The notes below the pieces were generated by a model. That model did not search any database, was not told the DNA's origin, and was given only the letters and a program-made list of their open reading frames with translations. Made by a program: the position numbers and the translations under genes. 64,000 nucleotides of DNA from Paenibacillus sp. J31TS4 (GTDB lineage: Bacteria; Bacillota; Bacilli; Paenibacillales; NBRC-103111), in the NCBI RefSeq assembly GCF_018403265.1, contig NZ_BOSI01000009.1, positions 25,579-89,578 of the forward strand. Reading direction: 5' to 3'. Below, one piece after another: positions 50,217 to 58,507 of the stretch. Numbering within the stretch: position 1 is the stretch's first letter; each line of letters begins with the position of its first letter.

Positions 50217-50831
50217 TTATTTTTTTATCTTTTGAAAGAAAAAGGAAACGTGATCGTTCAGTTGGTTGTCTATGCTTGAGGTGTCACGTCCATCGAATTG
50301 CATAATTTGGTACTGCGTAATGAACGAAAAAACGGGATATTGATACTCGGCCGCAAGCAGCCTGGCAGGATATTCGTGAATATAGCCCTGTTCCATCCAT
50401 TTGGTAAAGACGATTTCCAGAAAGGCTATGTTCTGTTCATAGAGATTATTCAAGATAATCGCGCGCGCTCTAGGATGGCTAAACTGCATGGTGCTGACAA
50501 TGCGTGAGATTTTGGAAACCCGGGGGCTGTCACAGATATAGGATTTGAATTTTTGTAAGCCCTGCTGCAAAAAAACTTCCGGAGGCGTAGCAGCAAGAAG
50601 GGAATCCAGCACCTCAACCGGAGGGCATACCTTTTGGATTTCTTGTTGAAAGATATCAAAGATATGGTTCAGCAGTTCGTCTTTGCTTTTGAAATGATAG
50701 TATAGGGAGCTTTCTTTGATCCCAACGGCCTGGGTAATGTCTCGAATCGAGACATCGCTATAACTGGAATGCGAGAACAAATCAATAGCCGTATCCAGTA
50801 TCTTCTCTTTGGTAGAAGGGGAAGTTTTCAT
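50217..50831 (-). CDS. TetR/AcrR-family regulator
   Basis: 204 residues. N-terminal KEKILDTAIDLFSHSSYSDVSIRDITQAVGIKESSLYYHFKSKDELL is the TetR helix-turn-helix. C-terminal ligand domain is not assigned. First gene of the operon with the hydrolase. Its own promoter carries overlapping palindromes (50853-50876), so it likely represses itself and the hydrolase. Confidence 0.9.
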   Translation of the reverse strand: MKTSPSTKEKILDTAIDLFSHSSYSDVSIRDITQAVGIKESSLYYHFKSKDELLNHIFDIFQQEIQKVCPPVEVLDSLLAATPPEVFLQQGLQKFKSYICDSPRVSKISRIVSTMQFSHPRARAIILNNLYEQNIAFLEIVFTKWMEQGYIHEYPARLLAAEYQYPVFSFITQYQIMQFDGRDTSSIDNQLNDHVSFFFQKIKK

Positions 50832-50852
50832 TCGTCACATCTCCTCGAACGA

Positions 50853-50876
50853 AATTCTAACGATCGTTAGTTAGAA
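50853..50876. promoter_or_regulatory. TetR operator palindromes
   Basis: CTAACGATCGTTAG (50857-50870) is a perfect 14-bp palindrome. It overlaps a second one with outer arms ATTCTAAC and GTTAGAAT. It sits 22-45 bp ahead of the TetR start codon. Confidence 0.75.
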
Positions 50877-50979
50877 TGTCAAGAGAACAGTTGATCGACG
50901 AGTGATCTTAACTGAGATAGAGTTCTTGGAGGCGGTACCCGAGTCCGGCCAAGCTCCTGCAGGGTTTCAACTGACACAT

Positions 50980-51942
50980 TTAAGGGCAAAATAGGCGTAA
51001 TCTTCCTTGTAAACCTTCCAGAACTTCTTCCGGCACTTCCCTGACCTTGAGATCCTCCCCAAGGAACAGCAGCCAGCTGGTCAGCTCAGACAATTCCTCG
51101 GGATTGTTGACATTGATAAACGTCTTGAGTAGCGCTGTCGTTTGGTAGGGATTCGTATAAGAGAGGGAAACCTTCAAAGGATGGTATTTTTTGAACTGGG
51201 CAATCGCCTTTGGACCAAGCTCAAGAACAAGATTAATAGCTTCTTCCTGCCTATTGAGTTTTTCTAAAATCTTTTTTTTGCTTATTCTTTTTTTCGTATC
51301 GTATGGTTTGATCTCGGTGAGATGGTCGACAGGGACAATCTTCCTCTTCTCCTCCTCTAAGTCAAAGCCTTCAATGAGCCAGAGGCTTTTTTCCCGATAA
51401 AGGTGCGAGAGATAGATAGGATACGACCGGAGCTCCTTCTCTTCCTGGATAGTAATCCATAAATAGCTGTCCGTTAGAAGGAGTTGGATGAGAGCCTCCA
51501 ACATGGGATGGGGAAGATCCGACAGGTCTAGCAGATCGGGATTATGGGGGTTTGTCCCTTCAAACAGCAGGATCTGATTCAAAAGAACAAGGTCATCCTG
51601 CTGGTTTTCCGAGATGAGGCCCAGCAGTTTTTCTGCCAAGGACTGGCGGCTCTTGAGATAAGGAAGCTGTTGGTTTCTTGTGGCCATAAAGGCGATGAAG
51701 AGAGCTTTAATCTCATTGTCGGTAAAGCGAACGGTCGGCAGGACGGAGTTGTTCATGACGAAATATCCCCCGTCCCTCCCGACTTCCGCGACGAGCGGCA
51801 TGCCCATCGCTTCGATTTCTCTAATATCTCGAATAGCGGTTGACCGAGAGATATTGAATTCCTGCATGATTTCTGAGATGGTAAAGTGGGCGCGGTTGTT
51901 GATATACCGCATGATGATGTTTATCCGTTCAACTTTTTTCAT
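50980..51942 (-). CDS. HTH-WYL (YafY-type) transcriptional regulator
   Basis: 320 residues. N-terminal helix-turn-helix MKKVERINIIMRYINNRAHFTISEIMQEFNISRSTAIRDI (in the DeoR/HTH_11 style), then a WYL domain around LYREKSLWLIEGFDLEEEKRKIVPVDHLTEI and a WCX-like tail. Divergent from the GyrI-like gene at 52044 across 101 bp. A related promoter at 61586-61695 keeps the first bases of such a regulator but not the gene. Confidence 0.88.
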   Translation of the reverse strand: MKKVERINIIMRYINNRAHFTISEIMQEFNISRSTAIRDIREIEAMGMPLVAEVGRDGGYFVMNNSVLPTVRFTDNEIKALFIAFMATRNQQLPYLKSRQSLAEKLLGLISENQQDDLVLLNQILLFEGTNPHNPDLLDLSDLPHPMLEALIQLLLTDSYLWITIQEEKELRSYPIYLSHLYREKSLWLIEGFDLEEEKRKIVPVDHLTEIKPYDTKKRISKKKILEKLNRQEEAINLVLELGPKAIAQFKKYHPLKVSLSYTNPYQTTALLKTFINVNNPEELSELTSWLLFLGEDLKVREVPEEVLEGLQGRLRLFCP

Positions 51943-52043
51943 CGGGGCCCCCTAAACAGGTTCACTTTTTGACACCATTGAGAGCTATTATAAACTCATC
52001 AAGCGGAAACACAAAACAAATGAATTAGAGGAGGGCTTTAATA
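51943..52043 (+). promoter_or_regulatory. Divergent promoter between WYL regulator and GyrI-like gene
   Basis: Contains GGGGCCCCC next to the WYL start, CTAAACAG, TTTTTGACA (about 51966-51974) and a TATTATAAAC -10 region. The same layout recurs before the paralogous gene at 61585, where roughly three quarters of positions match. The conserved blocks are therefore likely operator and promoter. Confidence 0.65.
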
Positions 52044-52523
52044 ATGGCCGAATTTACCCTGCAGGAAAAAGACAGCTTCACCGTATTGGGGATTGGAACC
52101 GAACTGAAAAGCCACTACACGGACTATGCCGGCATCAACAAGGAAAAGGCGGAGTTTTGGGAGGCTGTCCAGCAAGATGGAAAGCTTGACGCATTAAAAG
52201 CAGTAGCCGACAATGACTACATCTTTGCTGTGAGCGAGGCGGTGAATAGCAAGATGATGTATTATGCCGGCGTCCTGACAGAGAAATCGCTGCCGGAAGC
52301 GACCAGAATGATCCAGTTTCCCAAGGGGGAATACCTGGTGGTGAAAGGGGAAGGACAGACGGCCGAGGAGCTTGGTAATAAGCTGACCGGCGTTGCCTTC
52401 GGACAAGTCCTGCCGGAAGCAAAGGATTTCGCCTATGTCGGCGGGCCGAATACAACGGTTGAGATGGGTGAGCGAGACGGCTTGGTAGTTGGCGAACTAT
52501 GGATTCCGGTCGTTAGAAAATAA
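52044..52523 (+). CDS. GyrI-like (effector-binding domain) protein, copy 1
   Basis: 159 residues of a stand-alone effector-binding domain: FTVLGIGTELKSHYTDYAG, DYIFAVSEAVNSKMMYYAG, FPKGEYLVVKGEGQTAEEL, TTVEMGERDGLVVGELWIPVV with the domain's ELWIP terminus. Such SRPBCC/GyrI-like proteins bind hydrophobic or cationic drugs or inhibit gyrase-type targets. A close paralogue is at 61079-61585. Divergent from a WYL regulator; 23 bp ahead of an unknown gene. Confidence 0.8.
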   Translation: MAEFTLQEKDSFTVLGIGTELKSHYTDYAGINKEKAEFWEAVQQDGKLDALKAVADNDYIFAVSEAVNSKMMYYAGVLTEKSLPEATRMIQFPKGEYLVVKGEGQTAEELGNKLTGVAFGQVLPEAKDFAYVGGPNTTVEMGERDGLVVGELWIPVVRK

Positions 52524-52546
52524 GGAACATGGAAGGAGGGACGGCA

Positions 52547-53011
52547 TTGTCGTATGTCGTTGATTTCAAAGATGTGTCTACCGTTGGCTTAGAGTCCTCT
52601 CCTGTCGCAGAAGCGCTTGCCGGTTTGCGTGCTAATGAAGCCCGTTACTTCATGAACAAATACAAGCATGCCTTTAAAGTTGTACCAGCTAGCGAAAGCC
52701 AGGAGACACTGGATTATGTGAACCGAATATTGAAAGAAGAACGGGATATTGTGTTTGCGGCCACACCATTAGAAACGTCGCGTTTTCAAGTGGAGAACAT
52801 CCAATTCGCCTACGTTTTCTATGAGGATGGTCTTGCCCTCAATGTCATGTATACGGTGGATGACCCCAAGAAGCGGGCTGTTGGCTTTAAGCTGTGCGAG
52901 GGGATGGAGATTCCCAAGGAATTAGAAGAAAAGTTCAAGTTCGCCCGTCAGAAGTCTAAACTGGCCGGCACGATTCGCGGTTCGTTTTTCGTCATTAAAG
53001 GAGAGTATTAA
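52547..53011 (+). CDS. Conserved-looking protein of unknown function
   Basis: 154 residues from a TTG at 52547 with AAGGAGG seven bases upstream; an ATG at 52529 lacks a site, because the SD lies inside it. Soluble, mixed alpha/beta, no signal. SYVVDFKDVSTVGLESSPVAEAL opens the protein, and GTIRGSFFVIKGEY ends it. I do not recognise it. Being 23 bp after the GyrI-like gene with a shared terminator, it is probably co-expressed with it under WYL control. Confidence 0.7.
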   Translation: MSYVVDFKDVSTVGLESSPVAEALAGLRANEARYFMNKYKHAFKVVPASESQETLDYVNRILKEERDIVFAATPLETSRFQVENIQFAYVFYEDGLALNVMYTVDDPKKRAVGFKLCEGMEIPKELEEKFKFARQKSKLAGTIRGSFFVIKGEY

Positions 53012-53045
53012 AGGAACCCAAAACCAGCACCTCTCCCTTAAATGG

Positions 53046-53097
53046 AACGACCCACAAGAAGGACACTTTGGAAAAAGTGTCCTCTTGTGGGTCGTTT
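53046..53097. terminator. Bidirectional intrinsic terminator
   Basis: AACGACCCACAAG/CTTGTGGGTCGTT outer arms and GGACACTTT/AAAGTGTCC inner arms: a very long hairpin between convergent genes. Confidence 0.88.
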
Positions 53098-53112
53098 GAC
53101 TTGTTTAAAAAC

Positions 53113-53268
53113 TTAATTATTTGTTCGCCGAGCATTGATGAAAAAAGCGACTGAACCTATAAGCGGAAATATAGCCAGATAATTCTTGTCGATAGCTTGG
53201 CTCAACGCAGTTACGGCAAGAATGGTTCCAAATATCCAGTAGGAGATCTTTCTCCAGTTTAAGTTCAT
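53113..53268 (-). CDS. Small membrane protein (51 aa)
   Basis: ATG at 53268 after AGAGAGGAGTGAGCAGCG, stop at 53113. The protein MNLNWRKISYWIFGTILAVT continues with SQAIDKNYLAIFPLIGSVAFF and ends in INARRTNN: two short hydrophobic segments and a basic tail. Not recognised. It lies downstream of the GntR-ABC operon on the same strand, about 80 bp after the permease stop, and may belong to it. Confidence 0.6.
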   Translation of the reverse strand: MNLNWRKISYWIFGTILAVTALSQAIDKNYLAIFPLIGSVAFFINARRTNN

Positions 53269-53351
53269 CGCTGCTCACTCCTCTCTGTCTCTTCAGCGAA
53301 TTCTTTCCTGAAGCTTCCCGGTATTGCGCCCATGTCCAAACATGTTTCAGA

Positions 53352-54005
53352 TCATAAGTCTTTTTTAGAATAGATCTGAATCGATAGGTTTAGAGAGATC
53401 CCCCCTATAACAAGAGCCGCCCCAACAAGCAGCAAGCCCAATATGGGCCCTGGAAAAGAGATTAAGTCTCGAACGGTGGACTCATTATTTTGTAACAACT
53501 TCATAATGTTCGGCAAAATAAATGGCGTCACGAATATGAAAAAGAAGAAAATGTATCTTGTCTTCTCATAACCAAATCGATACTGAACCGGAATAGCGAT
53601 TCCGAAAACAGCAGTGATGATAAGGAATGTCCGCCCAATATCATATAGATCTAGCATACCAATTTTAATTGGACTTAATAAAACAGTAAGAGTATAAAAG
53701 ATGTAGCAGCCGACAAAGATTGAAATGATAAAAAGGTATTTTGATTTCACAAGTGCCTTTCTCGTATAGGGAGTCGTACAAAGAAGAGCGGCGCCTCTGT
53801 ACTTTTCTTCCACCATTGAAACCGTACTGAACAGCAAGAAAACAATATACAAAGTACTAAGAAAAAAAGATAAAAAAACTTCACCCAAAATAAGCTTCGT
53901 TTGAATAAAGACTGGGAACACGATTGCTGCAATCATCATTATGACCCAATATTTTTTTGCTAGCAGAAAATCCTTTTTCAAAAGGGGAATAAGCATTCGG
54001 GTCAC
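53352..54005 (-). CDS. ABC-2 family permease
   Basis: 217 residues with six hydrophobic helices, PF13346-like: MLIPLLKKDFLLAKKYWVIMMIA, VSMVEEKYRGAALLCTTPYTRKALVKSKYLF, then C-terminal helices. The 'PYTR..lV.sKyl' block is typical of permeases in GntR-ABC (YtrA-like) operons. Start overlaps the ATPase stop by 4 bp. Export of a peptide or lipid is plausible; cargo unknown. Confidence 0.85.
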   Translation of the reverse strand: MTRMLIPLLKKDFLLAKKYWVIMMIAAIVFPVFIQTKLILGEVFLSFFLSTLYIVFLLFSTVSMVEEKYRGAALLCTTPYTRKALVKSKYLFIISIFVGCYIFYTLTVLLSPIKIGMLDLYDIGRTFLIITAVFGIAIPVQYRFGYEKTRYIFFFFIFVTPFILPNIMKLLQNNESTVRDLISFPGPILGLLLVGAALVIGGISLNLSIQIYSKKDL

Positions 54006-54850
54006 CTCCCTATATAGCCCAACATAATATCTTCAATCGACGGTCTTTCCAAAAGCACATTTTTCATTTGCTGACGCACGATCGCTTTTTCTTTTGTTAA
54101 TCCCGAAAAGCCATACTCCGATTCATGCAAAGTTAAAAATAAGCTTCTTGTCCGATCATTCAGTTCCTTTTTATCCCCTTTTACAAGTCCATGTTGATCT
54201 AATAGGTTATCTTTCTCTTCCCTGAATACGACCCGCCCGTTATCAATCAATATAAGCATGTCAGCAACTTTATCTAAATCAGAAGTAATATGGGAAGATA
54301 AAAAGACGCTTTTCCCGTCTTTAACATAATCAAGTAAAATGTCCATTAATTCCGTTCTAATCTGGGGATCAAGACCACTAGTCGGCTCATCCATGATTAA
54401 AAGATCAGCGTTATGAGATATGGCCAACGCAATGGCGTATTTCATACGCATACCTTTGGACAATGTCCCTATTTTTTGATTCAATTGCAAACCAAACCGT
54501 TCCATATTGTAGTTAAACTTATTGTTATCCCAATTGGAGTAGGCTGCCGCCATAACGTTTTTCATTTCCAATAACGTAAGCTCCTCATAGAAATACCCTT
54601 CATCCAAAACAATTCCAATACGGTTCTTGAATTCCCGTTCATTGTTCCGGATCTCTTTATCGAAAAATTTAATATTCCCCGCATCCGGCAATAGTAGGCC
54701 AAGGATTAATTTAATTGTTGTAGTTTTCCCAGCACCGTTCACCCCAATGAATCCAGTTATACACCCCTCGGGTAAAGAAAAGCTCATATCCTCCAATTGA
54801 AAATCTCCCAAGTGTTTCTTTAACCCACTAACCTCCAAAACGGGTTTCAT
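54002..54850 (-). CDS. ABC transporter ATPase (YtrB/BcrA-like)
   Basis: 282 residues. Walker A GVNGAGKTT, signature LSKGMRMKYAIALA, Walker B LLIMDEPTSGLD, switch SSHITSDLDKVADM. C-terminal extension with FSGLTKEKAIVRQ. Overlaps gntR upstream and permease downstream by 4 bp each, so the three genes are translated together. Likely cell-envelope stress or antimicrobial response. Confidence 0.9.
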   Translation of the reverse strand: MKPVLEVSGLKKHLGDFQLEDMSFSLPEGCITGFIGVNGAGKTTTIKLILGLLLPDAGNIKFFDKEIRNNEREFKNRIGIVLDEGYFYEELTLLEMKNVMAAAYSNWDNNKFNYNMERFGLQLNQKIGTLSKGMRMKYAIALAISHNADLLIMDEPTSGLDPQIRTELMDILLDYVKDGKSVFLSSHITSDLDKVADMLILIDNGRVVFREEKDNLLDQHGLVKGDKKELNDRTRSLFLTLHESEYGFSGLTKEKAIVRQQMKNVLLERPSIEDIMLGYIGR

Positions 54851-55227
54851 TCTTCTTCCTCCTCAAAAAGCAAGTCCATCATCGCATACAGTTCGCTTTT
54901 CCTTATTCCAAGCAGACGCGCGGTTTCCCAAGCCTCGGTTAACTTAACTTCAACCATGCGCCGTTTAGACTCTAGCAGCAATTCAAAATTCTCCTTAGCT
55001 ACGAAGGATCCTTTGCCTGCTTTGGTTGTAATAAATCCTTCCGACTCAAGCTCATCGTATACCCTTCGAGTTGTAAGCACACTCACTTTCAAATCATTCG
55101 CCAATGCACGAATAGAAGGTAACAGTTCTCCTTCCTTTAACTCGCCCTGAAGGATGGCATCCTTTATTTGATTTTTGATTTGTTGATAGATCGGCGGATC
55201 GGACGCATTGGATATAATAATTTTCAT
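54847..55227 (-). CDS. GntR-family (YtrA subfamily) regulator
   Basis: 126 residues from the ATG at 55227 (GTGGAGGTCAC). Winged helix: PPIYQQIKNQIKDAILQGELKEGELLPSIRALANDLKVSVLTTRRVYDELESEGFI. The short C-terminal tail of about 50 residues defines the YtrA subfamily, with no ligand domain. It represses its own ABC operon; the operator is the palindrome at 55248-55279. Confidence 0.9.
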   Translation of the reverse strand: MKIIISNASDPPIYQQIKNQIKDAILQGELKEGELLPSIRALANDLKVSVLTTRRVYDELESEGFITTKAGKGSFVAKENFELLLESKRRMVEVKLTEAWETARLLGIRKSELYAMMDLLFEEEEE

Positions 55228-55247
55228 GTGACCTCCACGAAACACAA

Positions 55248-55279
55248 CTGTGTATTTTCTACATGCACAGGATACACAG
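55248..55279. promoter_or_regulatory. GntR (YtrA-type) operator
   Basis: CTGTGTAT and ATACACAG arms separated by 16 bp, just upstream of the gntR ribosome site. Between the arms the minus strand reads CATGTAGAAAAT, a possible -10. It has the expected spacing for a dimeric GntR protein. Confidence 0.7.
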
Positions 55280-55338
55280 TAATTCCATCCTTGTCAATGC
55301 ACTTCATCATACAGGGAACCCCGTTGTTTCTTTAAAAG

Positions 55339-55376
55339 GCAAGTTTAAAGGCCATCCTTTGCAGGATGGCCTTCTC
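55339..55376. repeat. Hairpin repeat, copy 1
   Basis: GCAAGTTTAAAGGCCATCC, TTTGCA, GGATGGCCTTCTC: a 38-bp intergenic unit with an AAGGCCATCC/GGATGGCCTT stem. It recurs at 56503, 60575 and 61695. All copies share the unpaired GCAAGTTTAA flank, so they are homologous and not just similar terminators. Confidence 0.8.
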
Positions 55377-55516
55377 CGTTACCTTTGTCTACTTGCTCTA
55401 TCGATTCCATGACGATATCAGCCCTAGAATTTATCCTGTCAACCGGATAGCAGCGATTTTCACAGCCCGAGGTTGACGAAATCTCCTGCTTCCCTCCCGC
55501 TCAGCTCCTTCCAAGC

Positions 55517-55553
55517 AAAAAACACTTGTCGCCATAACAGGCAAACAAGTGTT
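55517..55553 (-). terminator. Intrinsic terminator of SDR gene
   Basis: AACACTTG.CGCC / GGC.CAAGTGTT arms, followed on the minus strand by TTTTTTGC. The 55377-55516 stretch shows no gene. Confidence 0.82.
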
Positions 55554-55577
55554 GGAAGTCGGTAAGAGTTGATCGTT

Positions 55578-56372
55578 TTAAAACACGCTGCGCACCAATC
55601 CCCCGTCTATTCGTAATGCGGAGCCATTAATGGCCGAGGAAAGAGGGCTGCTCAAGAAGGTGACGAGGTTCGCAATTTCTTCGGGTCGAATAAGCCTTTG
55701 AATAATGGAGGTGGGCCGGTTCTCTTTCATAAATCGCTTTTCCGCTTCTTCCATCGTCAAGTTCTCATTCGGATAAAGGCTGTTTAACATCGTCTCCACT
55801 CCTTCTGTTAAAGTGGAGCCCGGCATAACCGTATTGACCGTCACATTGGTTCCCTGCGTCAGCTCCGCTAAACTGCGGGAGAGCGAGAGCTGCATCGTTT
55901 TGGTCGCGCTATAATGAGCCATCTCCTGAGATGGCATAATCGCTGCTTCGCTAGCGATGAAGACGACTCTGCCTTCTTTTCTCTGGATCATTAGTTTTAC
56001 ATACCAGCGCGTAAGGCGAACGCCACTCATGATGTTGGTTTCAAACAGCTTGAACCAATCTTCATCAGAGATGTCGAAATAGTCTACAGGCTCAAAAATG
56101 CCCAGGTTGTTAATAAGAATGTCTACTTCCGCGTAAGTCTCAATAACCTTTTGGCATCCTTGTTCGGTTCCTAGATCAGCTACTACGGGATGAAGGTTAG
56201 CGTCCGGATACTTTGCTTGAATTTCTTCGATCGTTTGCTTTACTTTATCTTCACGGCGTCCATTAATAAGGACAGCGGCACCTTCCGCCACCAAGGACAT
56301 GGCAATGGCTTTTCCGATTCCTGCTGTAGACCCAGTAACCAGTGCTGTTTTTCCTTCTAAATTCAGATGCAT
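55578..56372 (-). CDS. SDR-family oxidoreductase
   Basis: 264 residues. TGSTAGIG, NNLGIF (NNAG variant), VVFIASEAAIMPSQEMAHYSATKTM with the Ser, Tyr and Lys, C-terminal SSAINGSALRIDGGLV. Matches SDRs annotated as 3-oxoacyl-ACP reductase-like in Bacilli; substrate unknown. RBS GGGAGGGACCTAT. Monocistronic with its own terminator. Confidence 0.87.
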   Translation of the reverse strand: MHLNLEGKTALVTGSTAGIGKAIAMSLVAEGAAVLINGRREDKVKQTIEEIQAKYPDANLHPVVADLGTEQGCQKVIETYAEVDILINNLGIFEPVDYFDISDEDWFKLFETNIMSGVRLTRWYVKLMIQRKEGRVVFIASEAAIMPSQEMAHYSATKTMQLSLSRSLAELTQGTNVTVNTVMPGSTLTEGVETMLNSLYPNENLTMEEAEKRFMKENRPTSIIQRLIRPEEIANLVTFLSSPLSSAINGSALRIDGGLVRSVF

Positions 56373-56502
56373 ATAGGTCCCTCCCAGAGTCGCGTTGTTA
56401 ATTTTCCAGCATTGACGAACTCAGGTTTTTTTAAACAGCAGCAGCTCGCTGCCAAACAACTGATTGGGTTAGCTGACCTATGGGGGCTAGTTGGGAACGA
56501 AA

Positions 56503-56545
56503 GCAAGTTTAAGGGCCATCCTTATGCAGAATGGCCCTTTCTTTG
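56503..56545. repeat. Hairpin repeat, copy 2
   Basis: GCAAGTTTAAGGGCCATCC, TTATGCAG, AATGGCCCTTTCTTTGC: same unit as 55339 with an AAGGGCCATcC/aATGGCCCTT stem. A T-rich end makes it usable as a terminator for the plus strand. Confidence 0.75.
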
Positions 56546-56599
56546 CTCTCGCCGTCCTCTCACCTAACGGCCCCTATCTCTGTTACTCTCATCGAAGGT

Positions 56600-57001
56600 T
56601 TACTGTTTGACGATTTGCCACGTAACGCCGAACCGATCCACCACTTCCCCATAGTAAGCTCCCCATGGCTGCTGTTCGAATGGGAACTGGATCGTTCCTT
56701 CCTCGCCGAGTTTCGTATACGCCGTACGAGCCTCCGCTTCGTCGTCAAAGGTTAGAGAAAGGCTAATCTTTCGGCTGCCTTCAGCGGGTTGGAAAGCATC
56801 GGACAGAAACACCGTATTTTCTCCAGCCACCGTGAGGACCATATGCATGACTTTCTCTTTGGCCTCTTCAGGAGTCCCTGGAACTTCGCCCAGCGTTTTG
56901 ACAAAATGAATTTGACCGCCTAGCGCATTCTTGTAAAACTCAGCTTGTGTTCTTGCATCCTCCGACATCAAATAAGGAACCAGCTTCGCTGCCATATTCA
57001 T
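56600..57001 (-). CDS. VOC-family PhnB-like protein
   Basis: 133 residues from the ATG at 57001 (AAAGG six bases upstream). KLVPYLMSEDARTQAEFYKNALGG is the standard PhnB/3-demethylubiquinone-methyltransferase-like VOC start; the end ...WGAYYGEVVDRFGVTWQIV is also diagnostic. Enzymatic role unknown. Close to the ECF41/YciI group, though not evidently co-regulated. Confidence 0.85.
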   Translation of the reverse strand: MNMAAKLVPYLMSEDARTQAEFYKNALGGQIHFVKTLGEVPGTPEEAKEKVMHMVLTVAGENTVFLSDAFQPAEGSRKISLSLTFDDEAEARTAYTKLGEEGTIQFPFEQQPWGAYYGEVVDRFGVTWQIVKQ

Positions 57002-57100
57002 CAACAACCTTTCAATTTTTTAGTTTCAACTTAACGACGAACGGCAGCCGAAAAAATCGACAACCACCAAAAAACTTTTTTCCTTCGATATGTCGGAGAT

Positions 57101-57514
57101 TCACAATCGGAACTGCCCTTTTATTTTCTCTCTTGTTTCTTCGTCTGAAGACAATTCGTCCGGGTCAAAAATTTGCCTCAATTCAATCTCCCCCTGCCCG
57201 CCCCCATGCGGATCCGGCATGCGCATCGCCCACTCGATTGCTTCTTCTCGCGACTCTACTTCGATCAGAGTAAACCCTGCAATGATTTCTTTGGTCTCGG
57301 TAAACGGTCCATCCACCACTTTCGGCTTTCCGCCCGGCTCCGGATACGATATTCGAATGCCGCTGGAACTGGGCTGCAAACCGTCCGCGGCAAGCAGCAC
57401 CCCGGCCTTCGCCAACTCCTCGTTATACCTCAGCATGGCGTCAAGCAGTTCCTGACTTGGCTTTACCCCCAATTCAGAATCCGTTGTTGCTTTCACGATC
57501 ATCATAAATCTCAT
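57101..57514 (-). CDS. YciI/DGPF-family protein
   Basis: 137 residues from the ATG at 57514 (GAGGAGGAGAGGAATC). MRFMMIVKATTDSELGVKPS, AGVLLAADGLQPSSSGIRI, VVDGPFTETKEIIAGFTLIEV (the DGPF core) and RMPDPHGGGQGEIELRQIF define the DGPF branch of YCII-like proteins. These are frequent ECF sigma partners. It follows the ECF41 gene on the same strand and has a TGTCACA motif upstream. Confidence 0.88.
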   Translation of the reverse strand: MRFMMIVKATTDSELGVKPSQELLDAMLRYNEELAKAGVLLAADGLQPSSSGIRISYPEPGGKPKVVDGPFTETKEIIAGFTLIEVESREEAIEWAMRMPDPHGGGQGEIELRQIFDPDELSSDEETREKIKGQFRL

Positions 57515-57540
57515 GATTCCTCTCCTCCTCATTTGAGAAC

Positions 57541-57567
57541 ATGTCAGTTTGCCGTCATTTGTGACAC
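57541..57567 (-). promoter_or_regulatory. Candidate ECF41-type promoter of yciI-like gene
   Basis: Minus strand TGTCACA (57561-57567), 16 bp, then CATG near the -10. The -35 is identical to the one upstream of the oxidoreductase gene; the -10 is poorer than the consensus CGTC. Confidence 0.5.
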
Positions 57568-57644
57568 GCTTCTCCTTAACGGGTTTACCGGCGAAAAAAA
57601 GAAAGGAGTGCCTCGGCGCTCCTTTCGAGCTTTTAAGCAGAACT

Positions 57645-58507
57645 CTATAGATGTCTTAACTTTTCCGGATTTGCGACCGTATAAATCGCTTCGATCTTAT
57701 CATCTCGATAAGCAAAAGAATAAACGTATTGAATCCCTTCATCCGAACGAATGTGGATTCCGGGGAGCCCGTTCACCATGAGGAACGAGTACGTAAGTTT
57801 CCCCGCATGCATATTGATCACTTTTTGATGAAGCTTCAGCACTTGTTCAAACCCGACAACCGGCACTTGTGCCGCGCTTACTTTGCCTCCGCCGTCCGAG
57901 TAAAGCACAACATTCTCACAAACCAGTTCCAGAAGCTCGTCGTATTTCCTTGCAGCAGGGAATTCACAAACTCTTTAATCTTTTCCTCCGCAAAGGAAAC
58001 CGACGGTTGTTGGTCCGGGTCGAAATGGATGCTTTTTTTGGCGCGGTGGAAGATTTGCCGGCAATTCGCATTGCTTTTCCCAACTATATCGGCAATCTCT
58101 TCAAACGAATAATGAAAAATTTCCCGAAGAAGAAAAACCGCCCTTTCCGTTGCACTCAATTGCTGCAGAAGCAGAAGATAAGCTGTGGAAATCGACTCCG
58201 ACCGCAAATATCTATTGGATGGATCGTCGTCCGAAGCCCCTTTTTCAATCAGGGGCTCCGGAAGCCATGGACCGACATACGTTTCTCGTTTTTTGGCCGA
58301 CGAGCCCAGAAGATTAAGACAACGATTCGTTACAATTTTGTATAGGAATGCCCTTTCGTTTTGGATTGTCCCGACGTCAGACAGTCCGTCATAGCTCAAA
58401 AAAGCATCTTGAACGATATCTTCGGCATCCATGACGCTGCCGAGCATTCGATAGGCTAACGAAAACAGCTCCCTTTTATAACGTTTATATAATTCTTCTG
58501 TGTTCAT
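57645..58507 (-). pseudogene. ECF41 sigma factor gene with frameshift
   Basis: From the ATG at 58507, regions 2 and 4 are complete (SVMDAEDIVQDAFLSYDGL; YSFEEIADIVGKSNANCRQIFHRAKKSI). After EFVNSLLQG the frame changes near 57945. One missing A in GGAAATACG would restore KYDELLELVCENVVLYSDGGGKV and the rest of the SnoaL-like domain, ending VANPEKLRHL. The DGGGK and NPxKL motifs identify the ECF41 group, whose C-terminal domain controls activity. Either a real mutation or a base-calling error. It overlaps the oxidoreductase gene by about 23 bp. Confidence 0.82.
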
